A DNA stretch of 64,000 nucleotides from Actinomycetota bacterium (lineage in GTDB: Bacteria > Actinomycetota > Thermoleophilia > Solirubrobacterales > Solirubrobacteraceae), in NCBI GenBank assembly GCA_009699865.1, contig WLNJ01000004.1, positions 1-64,000 of the forward strand, read 5' to 3'. Under the pieces are notes generated by a model that saw only the letters and a list, made by a program, of their open reading frames with translations, did no database searches and had not been told where the DNA came from. Made by a program: the position numbers and the translations under genes. Below are positions 19,283 through 29,245 of the stretch, piece by piece. Position 1 is the first letter of the stretch. The number at the start of each line of letters is the position of its first letter.

Positions 19283-19654
19283 GTGAAGCTTCCTCTCGCA
19301 GCAACCTTGGCAGCAGCCCTGCTTCTGTCCGGATGTGGCAGCGAGCGCACCCCCCTGCAATCAGGCGGGCAAAATGCTGTGGTCGGTGGGTCAGCTGGAT
19401 ACCAGCCCTACCAGACCCGCGATATCGCTCTCAACTGCATTAAGGGCCGCGGAATCAGCGCTACTCCGGTTGGCCGCGATCTGATCCTGCTGAGTGCGCC
19501 GGGGGCAAGGATTGTGTTTGAAGCTGACCGCGGCGTCTCCTCCGGGATGCAGGTAAGAGGCCAAGTTGAAGGTGCTGAAGTGATTGGTGGCGCCGTCTTC
19601 TATGTCGGCTCGGCGGATACGGCTGTGACCTCGGGCGTGGAAGGCTGCCTCTGA
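19283..19654 (+). CDS. Putative lipoprotein
   Basis: The product has 123 residues. The GTG at 19283 gives a textbook lipoprotein leader, MKLPLAATLAAALLLSGCGS, with the lipid-modified Cys at residue 18. The open frame reaches far upstream (18869), but that part lies antisense to the ligase gene and is not used. The mature protein has about 105 residues, is rich in beta-type sequence and contains two further cysteines (LNCIKGRG and the final EGCL), which may form a disulfide. The family is not recognised. It is the first gene of a plus-strand run with the flippase-like and GT-C-like genes and is divergent from the ligase, with 52 bases between the starts. Confidence 0.7.
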   Translation: MKLPLAATLAAALLLSGCGSERTPLQSGGQNAVVGGSAGYQPYQTRDIALNCIKGRGISATPVGRDLILLSAPGARIVFEADRGVSSGMQVRGQVEGAEVIGGAVFYVGSADTAVTSGVEGCL

Positions 19655-19676
19655 CCCTCAGGTCTGAGGCCCTCTG

Positions 19677-20699
19677 ATGTCACGACTCCGCAATCTTCAC
19701 AAGTCCAAGGTTCTACAAGGCATCCTTTGGCTCGTCCCGCTGGCCGCGGTCATCTACTGGGCCACCACCCAGCAAGCGCCCAAGTGGCCAGATACTCAGA
19801 GTGAATGGGCCTGGCTCGCCGGTGCCCTCGGGGCTTATGCGGTCGTGACCTTGATGCGAGGGGAGAGGTGGCACAGCATCCTCTGGACTTCAAGGATTGA
19901 AGCGACGCGGAGTGACGCCTACGGGCTGACGGTTGTTGGTTACGCCGGCAATAACGTCCTTCCCGCCCGTGGTGGCGAGCTATTGAGGGTCTTCCTTCTC
20001 TCGTCGCGAACTGATGCCAAGCGCAGAACTGTGATCGGGACGATCTTGGCCGAGCGCATCTTGGACGCGATCGCTCTGGGCGGAATCCTCCTAGTAGTGG
20101 CTTACGACTTGATCAAGAAGTTGGGAAGTCCCTCCCCACTTCTGGTCCTGATTGGGCTGGTTGCTCTTGGGGTCATGGCATTGGCCGCGGCTTACGCTTG
20201 GTGGCGTCACCGACATCACGCCCAGCGGTTGCTTGACGCCGTCCTGCCGATACTGCTTCCGCTCAAGCCATTGTTGAGTGTTAAGGGCCTTGTCCTGCTG
20301 GTAGGTTCGGTGTTGATCTGGCTGGTTGAGGCCTCGGTCTACGGGATGGTCGCCGAATCCGTTGGGATCCACCTCGGCGCTACTGGCTCAATGTCGGTTG
20401 TTGCGTTCGCAAACCTTGCGGCGCTGGTACCTGCCGCACCTGGGTATATCGGCACGTATGACGCGGCCGTGATCTTTGCGACAAATGCTGTGACCCACGC
20501 GAAGGTGCCGGTTTCATTCTTGATTCTGCTCCGGTTCGTGGTGTTCGTTCCGATCTCGATCGTTGGGTTTGCTCTCCTCTTCCTCCGTTACGGGGGCCTC
20601 TCACGGTTGAGGGCAGCCCGCCAAGCTGGGCCTGAGGTCCCAAGTCTTGAACTCCCCGTGGTACCGGTGGACGGGGCCCCTCAGGGGGAGCCTGCTTGA
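19677..20699 (+). CDS. LPG-synthase TM region / UPF0104 (flippase-like) membrane protein
   Basis: The product has 340 residues and about 8 hydrophobic segments. The conserved signature of the lysylphosphatidylglycerol-synthase transmembrane family is visible: GNNVLPARGGELLRVFLL (about residues 83-100), followed by the AERILDA motif. Stand-alone members have been linked to flippase-like roles and to glycan-lipid handling. The extra soluble LPG-synthase catalytic domain is absent. Its TGA overlaps the next gene's ATG by one base (TGATG), so translation is coupled to the GT-C-like protein. Confidence 0.85.
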   Translation: MSRLRNLHKSKVLQGILWLVPLAAVIYWATTQQAPKWPDTQSEWAWLAGALGAYAVVTLMRGERWHSILWTSRIEATRSDAYGLTVVGYAGNNVLPARGGELLRVFLLSSRTDAKRRTVIGTILAERILDAIALGGILLVVAYDLIKKLGSPSPLLVLIGLVALGVMALAAAYAWWRHRHHAQRLLDAVLPILLPLKPLLSVKGLVLLVGSVLIWLVEASVYGMVAESVGIHLGATGSMSVVAFANLAALVPAAPGYIGTYDAAVIFATNAVTHAKVPVSFLILLRFVVFVPISIVGFALLFLRYGGLSRLRAARQAGPEVPSLELPVVPVDGAPQGEPA

Positions 20700-22252
20700 T
20701 GTCGGCGATCGCCAGCGCTTTGCCCACCAGGCAGTCGTTTACAGCAGCACGTCTTGCGCAGCCGGCTGTCTTGGTCGTCCTCGGCGCGCTGGTGCTGGCA
20801 GCTGTATCCCTTCTTTACCCATCTACCCCGACCTACGATCCGTGGGCGTGGATTGTCTGGGGCAGGGAGACACTTGAGCTCAACCTGACGACCACCGGCG
20901 GGCCATCGTGGAAGCCGCTGCCGATGCTGTTCACCGTCCCGTTTGCACTCTTTGGTCAGGCCAGCCCGGACCTGTGGATCATTGTTGCCCGAGCCGGGTC
21001 GATCATCTCGCTAGTGCTGACCTTTCTGCTCGCCGGGCTGCTGTGCGAGCGAGCCTTTGATGAAGCTGAAGCACCGAGGTTTGGCTGGGTCGCAATCTTG
21101 GCCGGTGGAGTCGCTGTCGTTGGAGTTCTATTCCAGACGGGCTTCATCCGAGTCACCATGCTGGCCGACTCCGAGGGTCTCGTCAACGCGACCGCGTTCG
21201 GGGCGATCTACTACCACCTGCTCAACCGGAGGAAGGCAGCTCTTGTTCTGGCAACAGGCGCGGCCCTGTTGCGGCCCGAGGTCTGGGTATTCCTTGGGCT
21301 CTACGGCGTCTGGCTGTGGTTTGCCAATCCGGAACTGCGCCGGCTACTGATCGGTTGCGCTATCACCGTGCCAGTGCTGTGGCTGGTCCCGGAGTACATC
21401 GGGTCCGGCAATCTGTTCCGCGCGGCGGCTCGAGCACAGCACCCGAACGAGTACTCGCCGGCATTTGCCGACAACCCCTTCTTTCAGACTCTGAAGGAGA
21501 CACGCCCCAACATTCCGTCGGCAATCAAGCCTGCGATTCAACTTGGCGCGCTGTTTGCCCTGTGGGCAGCCTGGCGCCGCCGCTTCGCGCCCTTGGCAGT
21601 CCTTGTGGCAGCTCTCGGGTGGATCACTCTGATTGCTGGGATGACCAACTTCGGCTTTGCTGGGAACCCTCGCTACATGATGCTCGGCACCTCGCTTCTC
21701 GCGGTGATCGCAGGGTTTGGAGCCGGTAGTGCCTTGGCTACCGTGAGGAACCTTGCCCGCCGGGTTGACCCGCTCTTGGTCACCCTAGTCACCTTGGTTG
21801 GCTTTGCTGCACTGCCCACCGCGCTATGGGTACGGGGCATTGACGAGCGCGTTCATCGGCTCCAGCACCTTGATGTAGTTCTGCATCAGGAGGCGCAGCG
21901 CCGCGACATGTTGCCCGCCGCTATTTCGATTGGTGGCGGATCCAAGGCGCTCCTTGCCTGTGGTGAGGTGACCACCGAGCGCTTCCAAGTGCCGCTCGTT
22001 GCCTGGTATTTGCATACCCGCCTGTCCCGTGTGGGAATGGGAGTTGAGGAAAGCGGGAAGCCGGGAGGCTGGACTTCGCCTCCGATCCCGGGGACAGCAC
22101 TTCAGACATCCTCACCAGGCAATCCGCCCAATCCCATCGCCGGTCCCCCCGGCAGCCGGACCCTTGGCAAGTCTGGCCCGTGGACTGTGCTCCAAGCCTG
22201 CTCTACACCCAAACAAGGGTCCGTCCTTGCGGGCGCGAATAGGTCCAGATGA
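20699..22252 (+). CDS. Polytopic GT-C-like putative glycosyltransferase
   Basis: The product has 517 residues from the ATG at 20699 (a TTG one codon earlier is possible). About 11 TM segments are visible. The first extracytoplasmic loop contains TPTYDPWAWIVWGRE, comparable to YDSSWHLLWADQ in the protein encoded at 16247-17668. LLRPEVWVFLGLY also matches that paralogue. A long loop follows (GSGNLFRAAARAQHPNEYS). The C-terminal 130 residues are soluble and Pro/Gly-rich near the end, with two cysteines (LLACGEV, LQACSTP). Likely a lipid-phosphosugar-dependent enzyme acting outside the membrane. The stop overlaps the next gene's start by 4 bases (ATGA). Confidence 0.75.
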   Translation: MSAIASALPTRQSFTAARLAQPAVLVVLGALVLAAVSLLYPSTPTYDPWAWIVWGRETLELNLTTTGGPSWKPLPMLFTVPFALFGQASPDLWIIVARAGSIISLVLTFLLAGLLCERAFDEAEAPRFGWVAILAGGVAVVGVLFQTGFIRVTMLADSEGLVNATAFGAIYYHLLNRRKAALVLATGAALLRPEVWVFLGLYGVWLWFANPELRRLLIGCAITVPVLWLVPEYIGSGNLFRAAARAQHPNEYSPAFADNPFFQTLKETRPNIPSAIKPAIQLGALFALWAAWRRRFAPLAVLVAALGWITLIAGMTNFGFAGNPRYMMLGTSLLAVIAGFGAGSALATVRNLARRVDPLLVTLVTLVGFAALPTALWVRGIDERVHRLQHLDVVLHQEAQRRDMLPAAISIGGGSKALLACGEVTTERFQVPLVAWYLHTRLSRVGMGVEESGKPGGWTSPPIPGTALQTSSPGNPPNPIAGPPGSRTLGKSGPWTVLQACSTPKQGSVLAGANRSR

Positions 22253-23874
22253 GTAGCCCGATCAGCTCCACTGGCAAGCGCGAGGACAGGATCCTCAAGC
22301 GGGCGATCTCGCCTCCTATGGCAGCAGCCGTGTTCGTCGCTGGCCTCGTTGTCTTCTCGGCCTGGCTGCGGTCGCGGTCCATCAGCACATCGTTCTGGAT
22401 GGACGAAGCGCTCTCGGTTGGGATCTCGTCCCACGACCTGATGGACATTCCCCATGCCCTCCGGCACGATGGCTCCCCGCCCCTCTATTACATGTTGCTG
22501 AGCGTCTGGATGGGTGCGTTCGGGCGCACCGAGTCAGCCACTCATGCCCTTTCTCTTGTTGCTGCGCTGGCGTGCATCCCGCTGGGTGCTTGGACTGGCT
22601 GGCGGCTGTTTGATCGTCGAACCGGGCTGATCCTCGCGACGCTGCTGGCTGTATCCGTGTTCATGACTCAGTACGCGGAAGAGACGCGTATGTACACCCT
22701 GATGGCCTTGCTTTCGCTTGGTGCCGTGGGAGCGTTCTGCCTCGCCTTTGTAGACCGGCAGAGGCGCTGGCTTCCAGTTTTCTCAGTGCTTCTAGCGGGA
22801 ATGCTCTACACACACGGTTGGGGAATCTTCTTTGGAATCAGCTGCGGAATCGCCGGCCTGTACCTAGTCACTAAGTCCACTGACCGCAAGTCGCTGATTA
22901 TCGACGGGCTGATGGCATTCGGGTTTACGGCGCTGCTCTACCTGCCATGGCTCCCAACGCTGCTCTACCAAGCAGGCCACACGGGAGCCCCGTGGTCTTC
23001 GTCCCCCCGACTGGGCGTCTTCAGCCAAGTGGCCACTCTCCTTGGCGGTTGGGGAACAGCCGCCGCGCTTCTCGTTGGCGCCACTGTAGGTATCACCGCA
23101 ATCCTCCTTCGCCGGCCAGTTCTAGAAGGACCTGGGGTCCTGCCAACTGACACAAATCCTGACCGGACCAAGACTTTGCTCCTTGCCATCGTGGTGATCA
23201 TCACCGGCACCTTGGCGATCGCCTGGACCGCGTCACAGTTCAACCCAGCTTGGACGCAGCGTTACATGGCAGCCGTTATTTGCCCGATCCTTCTTGTGCT
23301 TGCCGTAGGAGCAGCCCGGTCCGGGGTTGTAGGGCTCGTTGGCACCTTGGCCGCAGTTAGCTTGGCCCTAGTTGCTCCCACCAATGCCACGCTCCACATC
23401 AAGAGCAATGTGCGTGACATTGCAGCGGGCGTGCGCAGTGACCTGCGACCAGGGGATTTGGTCATCAACGGTCAGCCTGAGCAGGTGCCACTCTCCTGGT
23501 ACTACATGCCCGGGGGACTTCACTTTGCGGATCCAATGGGGCGAACCTCTGACCCGCGGATGCTCAACTGGGTTCACGTCGTCGCGCGCCTTCAGGCGGC
23601 TGAGCCAGCCAAGACTTATGAGCGGCTGATGGCAACGGTTCCGAACGGCAGCCGCATTCTCTTGGTCCGCCCGTTGACGATCACGCGCTCCAACTGGGTT
23701 CAGTCTTGGACCCAGTTGATCCGCCTGCGGTCAGCGCAGTGGAGTGGCTTACTTGCCCACGACCCTCGCCTAGTAAGGTTGAAAGCCGTTCCGTGGTTCT
23801 ACATTTCGCCGTCTGCGGTTGGCAACTCGGCAGTTCTCTATGAGAAGAGGACTCCGGCAGGTACCAAGCGATAA
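22249..23874 (+). CDS. GT-C (PMT/GT39-like) glycosyltransferase
   Basis: The product has 541 residues. It has the clearest glycosyltransferase features of the cluster. After TM1 comes SFWMDEALSVGISSHDL, with the Asp-Glu motif of PMT/ArnT-type enzymes, then RHDGSPPLYYMLLSVWM, the usual second half of the catalytic loop. QYAEETRMYTLMALLS is another family mark. About 10-12 TM segments precede a soluble C-terminal domain of about 150 residues. These enzymes move a sugar from a polyprenyl-phosphate to protein or glycan on the outer face of the membrane. It is the last member of the overlapping run and is followed after 57 bases by a flavoprotein gene. Confidence 0.85.
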   Translation: MSSPISSTGKREDRILKRAISPPMAAAVFVAGLVVFSAWLRSRSISTSFWMDEALSVGISSHDLMDIPHALRHDGSPPLYYMLLSVWMGAFGRTESATHALSLVAALACIPLGAWTGWRLFDRRTGLILATLLAVSVFMTQYAEETRMYTLMALLSLGAVGAFCLAFVDRQRRWLPVFSVLLAGMLYTHGWGIFFGISCGIAGLYLVTKSTDRKSLIIDGLMAFGFTALLYLPWLPTLLYQAGHTGAPWSSSPRLGVFSQVATLLGGWGTAAALLVGATVGITAILLRRPVLEGPGVLPTDTNPDRTKTLLLAIVVIITGTLAIAWTASQFNPAWTQRYMAAVICPILLVLAVGAARSGVVGLVGTLAAVSLALVAPTNATLHIKSNVRDIAAGVRSDLRPGDLVINGQPEQVPLSWYYMPGGLHFADPMGRTSDPRMLNWVHVVARLQAAEPAKTYERLMATVPNGSRILLVRPLTITRSNWVQSWTQLIRLRSAQWSGLLAHDPRLVRLKAVPWFYISPSAVGNSAVLYEKRTPAGTKR

Positions 23875-23931
23875 ACGGCGAAATGACACCGAACACGTCC
23901 ATTTTCGCCCCGCCTACGTAGACAAAGAGAT

Positions 23932-25440
23932 ATGACTCCACCCAACCCTCCCATCACCCCTGAAAACCCAGTCGTAGTGCTTGGCGGCGGACCCGCTGGT
24001 TTGACTGCCGGATACCTGATGGCCAAGCGCGGTCAGCCAGTACTCGTTCTTGAAGCCACCGACATGCTTGGTGGCATCGCGCGCACCGAGATCCGCGATG
24101 GCTACCGGTTTGACCTTGGTGGCCACCGCTTCTTCACCAAGGCCACGGAAGTGAACGAGCTTTGGGACGAGATCATGGGCGACGAGTTCCTCCAGCGTCC
24201 TCGTATGTCCCGGATCTACTGGAACAAGAAGTTCCTTGACTATCCCCTGCAGGGAATGGATGTCATCAAGAAGCTTGGGCCGTTTGAGCTGATGCGTGCA
24301 GGCCTTTCATACCTTTGGGCTGCGATCACGCCAAAGGGCCCTGAGGACAACCTTGAGCAGTGGGTGTCAAACCGTTTCGGCAAGCGCCTTTACACACTGT
24401 TCTTCAAGTCCTACACCGAGAAGGTCTGGGGTGTGCCATGCACGGAGATCCAAGCGGAGTGGGCTGCCCAGCGCATCAAGGGCCTTTCGTTCTTCTCAGC
24501 GGCCAAGGCCGCATTCCTTGGCAACAAGGACAACAAGATCAAGTCACTGATTGACAGCTTCAACTACCCACGCTTCGGCCCAGGCCAGATGTGGGAGCGG
24601 ATGAGCGAGAAGATCGTTGAGCGCGGCGGCGAGGTGCGGATGAACGCTCCTGTCTCCAAGATCAACGTCCGTAATGGTCAGGTTGTCAGCGTTATCGCCG
24701 GCGGCGTGGAGATTCCATGCAGCCATGTTGTCTCGTCACTCGCCCTGCGCAACACCGTTGGGTTTGCTGACCCTGAGCTCTCACCTGAGATCCGCGATGC
24801 CGCGAAGGGCTTGCGCTACCGCGACTTCCTCACCGTTGGCCTTGTGCTTGAGGTGGACGATGTTGTCAACGAGCCTTTCCCGGACAACTGGATCTACATC
24901 CATGACCCCGAGGTAACCGCAGGGCGTATTCAGAACTTCCGTTCATGGAGCCCATGGATGGTTCCCGATCCAGACGTCAACGAGACCTGCATTGGACTTG
25001 AGTACTTCTGCTTCGAGGGCGACGAGCTGTGGGAGATGGCTGATGAGGATCTTGTCGAGCTTGGCAAGCGTGAGCTCACGCAGCTTGGCCTTGGCGACTC
25101 AAGCCGTGTCAAGCAGGGCTTTGCGGTCCGCGTTGAGAAGGCCTATCCGATGTACGACCCGGACTACGACGTCCGTGTCGGTGTCATCCGCGACTGGCTT
25201 GAGACAGTTCCAAACCTTGTCCAGGTTGGGCGTAACGGCCTCCACCGCTACAACAACTCGGATCACTCAATGCTTACCTCAATGCGCGCGGTGGAGAACA
25301 TCCTCGACGGCGCTGGCCATGACATTTGGGCGGTAAACGCTGAGAGCGCTTACCACGAGGAGGACGAGGACGCCAAGGAGATTCAGCCTTACATCAACGT
25401 CCCAACTCCCAAGTCGATGGATAAGCCGCTCTCCGAGTAG
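23932..25440 (+). CDS. FAD-dependent oxidoreductase (UGM / protoporphyrinogen-oxidase-like)
   Basis: The product has 502 residues. The FAD motif [18 protein letters not shown] begins near residue 14 and is followed by [16 protein letters not shown] and the [10 protein letters not shown] signature. That signature is shared by UDP-galactopyranose-mutase-like flavoproteins and 'protoporphyrinogen oxidase' annotations in glycan clusters. Other conserved stretches are [13 protein letters not shown] and [13 protein letters not shown] near the C-terminus, where FAD and substrate are held. Its place beside the GT-C genes favours a role in sugar or glycan modification, but a true mutase activity is not shown by the sequence. 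An AAAGAG lies just before the start, and a palindrome CTACGTAG sits at 23914-23921. Confidence 0.85.
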   Translation: MTPPNPPITPENPVVVLGGGPAGLTAGYLMAKRGQPVLVLEATDMLGGIARTEIRDGYRFDLGGHRFFTKATEVNELWDEIMGDEFLQRPRMSRIYWNKKFLDYPLQGMDVIKKLGPFELMRAGLSYLWAAITPKGPEDNLEQWVSNRFGKRLYTLFFKSYTEKVWGVPCTEIQAEWAAQRIKGLSFFSAAKAAFLGNKDNKIKSLIDSFNYPRFGPGQMWERMSEKIVERGGEVRMNAPVSKINVRNGQVVSVIAGGVEIPCSHVVSSLALRNTVGFADPELSPEIRDAAKGLRYRDFLTVGLVLEVDDVVNEPFPDNWIYIHDPEVTAGRIQNFRSWSPWMVPDPDVNETCIGLEYFCFEGDELWEMADEDLVELGKRELTQLGLGDSSRVKQGFAVRVEKAYPMYDPDYDVRVGVIRDWLETVPNLVQVGRNGLHRYNNSDHSMLTSMRAVENILDGAGHDIWAVNAESAYHEEDEDAKEIQPYINVPTPKSMDKPLSE

Positions 25441-25463
25441 GTCAAACGAGTTTCAGCAGTGTC

Positions 25464-25486
25464 AAGGGCCGCCATGCGCGGCCCTT
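25464..25486 (+). terminator. Hairpin after the FAD oxidoreductase gene, likely terminator
   Basis: A perfect 9-bp stem AAGGGCCGC (25464-25472) pairs with GCGGCCCTT (25478-25486) across the loop CATGC. It lies 24 bases after the stop codon. There is no long T-run, only scattered Ts downstream, so termination may be partial. The hairpin separates the glycan-related block from the aconitase operon. Confidence 0.6.
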
Positions 25487-25508
25487 CGTCTGCGCCTTTC
25501 GTGTCAAG

Positions 25509-28190
25509 ATGGGGGAGATGTCACTCAATTCATTCAATGCACTCAGGACCTTTAGTCACGGCGGTCGTGACTGGGAGTACTTCGATGTGCAGGCCCTGAG
25601 TGACAGGTTTGACATTGCCCGCTTGCCCTTCGCGCACCGGGTTCTGTTGGAGAACCTGCTCCGTAACGAGGACGGCGTGTCAGTCCGCGCGGCTGACATT
25701 GAGGCCCTGGCTGGCTGGGATGCGACAGCCGAGCCGTCGAAGGAGATCGCTTTCGCACCCGCGCGCGTTGTGATGCAGGACTTCACCGGAGTGCCTGCGG
25801 TTGTGGACCTCGCCGCAATGCGCGACGCCATGGCAGACCTCGGCGGCGACCCGCAGAAGATCAACCCACTCGTCCCTTCTGAGCTGGTCATTGATCACTC
25901 CGTTCAGGTTGATTCCTTTGGGGCAGCGAGCTCATTTGCGCGTAATGCCGAGCTTGAGTTTGAGCGCAACCACGAGCGCTACTCGTTCCTGCGCTGGGGA
26001 CAGGGCGCCTTTGATGGCTTCGCGGTCGTGCCACCCGACACGGGGATCGTCCATCAGGTCAATCTTGAGTTCCTCTCCCGTGTTGTCTTCCGTGATGAGG
26101 AGACCGGGCGCGCATGGCTAGACACACTTGTTGGTACTGACTCCCACACGACGATGGTCAATGGGCTTGGCGTACTGGGCTGGGGCGTTGGTGGCATTGA
26201 GGCCGAGGCGGCCATGCTCGGGCAGGCCATGCCAATGCTTATCCCCCGGGTGGTTGGCGTCAAGCTTGTTGGCACGCTGCCTGAGGCCACGACGGCAACA
26301 GACCTCGTGCTCACCCTCACCGAACAGCTCCGTAACCACGGTGTTGTTGGCAAGTTTGTTGAGTTCCACGGTGACGGGCTTGCCAGCCTGCCGCTGGCAG
26401 ACCGGGCAACGATCGGCAACATGTCACCGGAGTTCGGGTCAACCTGCGCGATCTTCCCCGTTGACGGCGAGACGCTGCGTTACCTCAACTTCACCGGTCG
26501 TGACCCTGAACAGGTTGAGTTTGTTGAGGCATATTGTCGCGCCCAAGGCATCTTCCACGAGCACGGACAGGAGTCGCCGACCTACTCTGAGGAGCTGGTG
26601 CTTGACCTCAGCACAGTGGTCCCCTCAATTGCTGGCCCTAAGCGTCCGCAGGACCGCGTGCCACTGACCGAATCCCGCGAGGCATACGGCCGGGCACTGT
26701 CAGCTCGTAATGAGGTTTCCGGTGGCGGAACAGCTGTCAAGGAGGCCGTGGCGGTCAAGCTTGCCGACGGCACCGAGTTTGACCTTGCCAATGGCGCTGT
26801 TGTCATTGCCGCGATCACGTCCTGCACCAACACTTCCAACCCGTCGGTCATGGTCGGCGCCGGTTTGCTTGCCCGCAATGCCGTCGCCAAGGGGTTGACT
26901 GCCAAGCCGTGGGTCAAGACCTCACTGGCCCCGGGGTCAAAGGTAGTCACGTCATATCTGGACAAGGCTGACCTGACCGGTGACCTGAACGCGCTGGGCT
27001 TCAACCTGGTCGGTTATGGCTGCACCACCTGCATTGGTAACTCTGGCCCGCTTCTGCCCCAGATCAGCGCCGCAGTTGCTGATGGCGGGCTTGACGTCAG
27101 CGCAGTGCTGTCAGGCAACAGGAACTTCGAAGGCCGAATCAACCCGGATGTAACGATGAACTGGCTTGCCTCGCCGCCGCTCGTCGTTGCGTATGCCCTG
27201 GCTGGCTCAATGGACTTTGACCTCTACACCGACCCGCTCGGCCAGGACGCTGATGGCAATGACGTGATGCTCGCCGATATTTGGCCAACGCCCGCTGAGG
27301 TGGCCAGGACAGTTGAGTCGTGCCTGGCTTCTGACATGTTCCGCAGCGGTTATGACGGTGTGTTTGAGGGCGATGAGCGCTGGCAAGGCCTCCAGTCCCC
27401 AGCCGGCGACCGGTTTGACTGGGATGGCGACTCCACCTACATTCGCAAAGCGCCGTACTTCGACGGTCTCTCCCCAACTCCGGCGGCAACCGAGCCGATT
27501 GAGGGCGCACGCGTACTCGCCATGCTTGGTGATTCGGTCACCACTGACCACATCAGCCCCGCTGGCGCAATCCGCAAGGATGGGCCGGCCGGTAAGTGGC
27601 TTCAGGACAATGGGGTTGAACCAGTTGACTTCAACTCCTACGGTTCCCGGCGTGGCAACCATGAGGTGATGGTCCGCGGGACATTCGCAAACATCCGCCT
27701 CCGCAACCTTCTGGCCCCAGGCACTGAGGGCGGCGTGACGCTGCACCTTCCCGAGGGTGAAGAGATGTCGATCTACGACGCTTCGATGAAGTACGAAGCA
27801 GCCGGTGTCCCGCTTGTTGTCCTTGCCGGATCTGAATACGGATCGGGGTCATCACGCGACTGGGCAGCCAAGGGCACTCGCCTGCTCGGCGTCCGGGCTG
27901 TAATTGCCCGGTCCTACGAGCGGATCCACAGGTCCAACCTTGTTGGCATGGGCGTTCTCCCGCTCCAGTTCCTTGAGGGTGAAACACCTGAATCACTTGG
28001 GCTGACAGGCCACGAGACTTTCGAGATTCCCGACATCGGTGACGGCGATGTACCCACGACTTTGGACATCACTGCTGACGGCAAGGCAATCACCGTCAAG
28101 GTCCGGATTGACACACCCAAGGAGGCGGATTACTTCCGCCATGGGGGCATCTTGCCGTATGTTCTCCGTAACCTCGCTGGTGTCTCATGA
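25509..28190 (+). CDS. acnA: Aconitate hydratase A
   Basis: The product has 893 residues from the ATG at 25509; an ATG at 25518 (MSLNSF) is equally likely. This length and order match the AcnA/IRP1-type aconitases. The 4Fe-4S cluster cysteines are in ITSCTNTSN (about residue 438) and [11 protein letters not shown] (about 504-507). The C-terminal swivel domain has [16 protein letters not shown] and the [19 protein letters not shown] signature. It interconverts citrate and isocitrate in the TCA cycle. The stop overlaps the M42 peptidase start by 4 bases, so it leads an operon with that gene and the HAD gene. Confidence 0.97.
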   Translation: MGEMSLNSFNALRTFSHGGRDWEYFDVQALSDRFDIARLPFAHRVLLENLLRNEDGVSVRAADIEALAGWDATAEPSKEIAFAPARVVMQDFTGVPAVVDLAAMRDAMADLGGDPQKINPLVPSELVIDHSVQVDSFGAASSFARNAELEFERNHERYSFLRWGQGAFDGFAVVPPDTGIVHQVNLEFLSRVVFRDEETGRAWLDTLVGTDSHTTMVNGLGVLGWGVGGIEAEAAMLGQAMPMLIPRVVGVKLVGTLPEATTATDLVLTLTEQLRNHGVVGKFVEFHGDGLASLPLADRATIGNMSPEFGSTCAIFPVDGETLRYLNFTGRDPEQVEFVEAYCRAQGIFHEHGQESPTYSEELVLDLSTVVPSIAGPKRPQDRVPLTESREAYGRALSARNEVSGGGTAVKEAVAVKLADGTEFDLANGAVVIAAITSCTNTSNPSVMVGAGLLARNAVAKGLTAKPWVKTSLAPGSKVVTSYLDKADLTGDLNALGFNLVGYGCTTCIGNSGPLLPQISAAVADGGLDVSAVLSGNRNFEGRINPDVTMNWLASPPLVVAYALAGSMDFDLYTDPLGQDADGNDVMLADIWPTPAEVARTVESCLASDMFRSGYDGVFEGDERWQGLQSPAGDRFDWDGDSTYIRKAPYFDGLSPTPAATEPIEGARVLAMLGDSVTTDHISPAGAIRKDGPAGKWLQDNGVEPVDFNSYGSRRGNHEVMVRGTFANIRLRNLLAPGTEGGVTLHLPEGEEMSIYDASMKYEAAGVPLVVLAGSEYGSGSSRDWAAKGTRLLGVRAVIARSYERIHRSNLVGMGVLPLQFLEGETPESLGLTGHETFEIPDIGDGDVPTTLDITADGKAITVKVRIDTPKEADYFRHGGILPYVLRNLAGVS

Positions 28191-29245
28191 CTGCTCCTGA
28201 CACTCTCCTCCAACTTCTCCGCGCACCCGGCCCTTCAGGTCGTGAAGCTGCGGCTGCCGCGGTCTTCCGCGAGGCGGCGTCCAAGTTCACTGACGACGTT
28301 GAGGGTGACCTTGTTGGGTCTTCGACCGCACGGGTCAAGGGAACGGGCAGTGGCCGCACACTCGCCATCGTTGGGCACATTGACGAGATCGGGTTGATTG
28401 TCAGCCACATTGATGACAAGGGCTTTCTCCGCTTTCAGCAGGTTGGCGGCTGGGACCCAGTTGTCTTGATCGGCCAGCGGGTTGAGATCGCGGGCCGCAA
28501 CGGCAAGATTGCCGGCGTGATTGCCCGCAAGCCAATCCACCTGATGGAGACTGAGGAGCGCGGTAAGTCCGCCAAGATCAAGGATCTCCACATCGACATT
28601 GGTGCCAAGGATGCTGACGACGCCAAGACCTATGTCCGCGTTGGCGATGTTGGCGTGATTGCCGTTGAGCCGCTTGAACTGCCCAACGGACGGCTTGCCT
28701 CCCGCGCAATGGACAACCGGATCGGCTGCTTCGTTGCCCTTGAGGCTGCGCGACTTGTTGCCGAGGCCGGCGGCGCCGCGTTTGATGTTGTTGCTGTGGC
28801 CGCAAGCCAGGAGGAAACAACTTTTGGTGGCTCCACAACCGTGACCCACAGACTGCGCCCTGATGTTGCAATCGCCGTTGATGTCACCTTCGCAACTGAC
28901 CAACCTGGTGTTGAGACCGGCGCGTTGAGCGAATCCCCACTGGGATCAGGGCCATCGATCACGCGCGGCACAAACCTGCACCCTGTTGTCAGCGACGGCC
29001 TTGTTGATGTGGCAGAGGCGAAGAAGATTGACCATACGATCGCCGCTGATGGCCGCACGACCAGCACTGACGCCGACGCGATCAACATCTCACGGGATGG
29101 CGTTCCAACTGGCCTTGTCTCAGTTCCACTGCGTTACATGCACTCCCCGGTTGAGGTTGTGCAGCTGAGCGATATTGAGCTCTCAGCCAAGCTGATCGCC
29201 GAGTACGCGTTGAGCCTCGCGGCTGACGTTGACTTCAACCGTTGA
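28187..29245 (+). CDS. M42-family metallopeptidase
   Basis: The product has 352 residues. All M42 landmarks are present: [10 protein letters not shown] (first metal His/Asp), RAMDNRIGC (bridging Asp), SQEETTFGG (catalytic Glu pair), AVDVTFA (Asp ligand) and the C-terminal LRYMHSPVE His. The family comprises dinuclear-metal aminopeptidases, often multimeric and active on short peptides, sometimes labelled endoglucanase. It overlaps aconitase upstream and the HAD gene downstream by 4 bases each. That coupling is odd for unrelated activities and may simply reflect compact genome organisation. Confidence 0.93.
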   Translation: MTAPDTLLQLLRAPGPSGREAAAAAVFREAASKFTDDVEGDLVGSSTARVKGTGSGRTLAIVGHIDEIGLIVSHIDDKGFLRFQQVGGWDPVVLIGQRVEIAGRNGKIAGVIARKPIHLMETEERGKSAKIKDLHIDIGAKDADDAKTYVRVGDVGVIAVEPLELPNGRLASRAMDNRIGCFVALEAARLVAEAGGAAFDVVAVAASQEETTFGGSTTVTHRLRPDVAIAVDVTFATDQPGVETGALSESPLGSGPSITRGTNLHPVVSDGLVDVAEAKKIDHTIAADGRTTSTDADAINISRDGVPTGLVSVPLRYMHSPVEVVQLSDIELSAKLIAEYALSLAADVDFNR

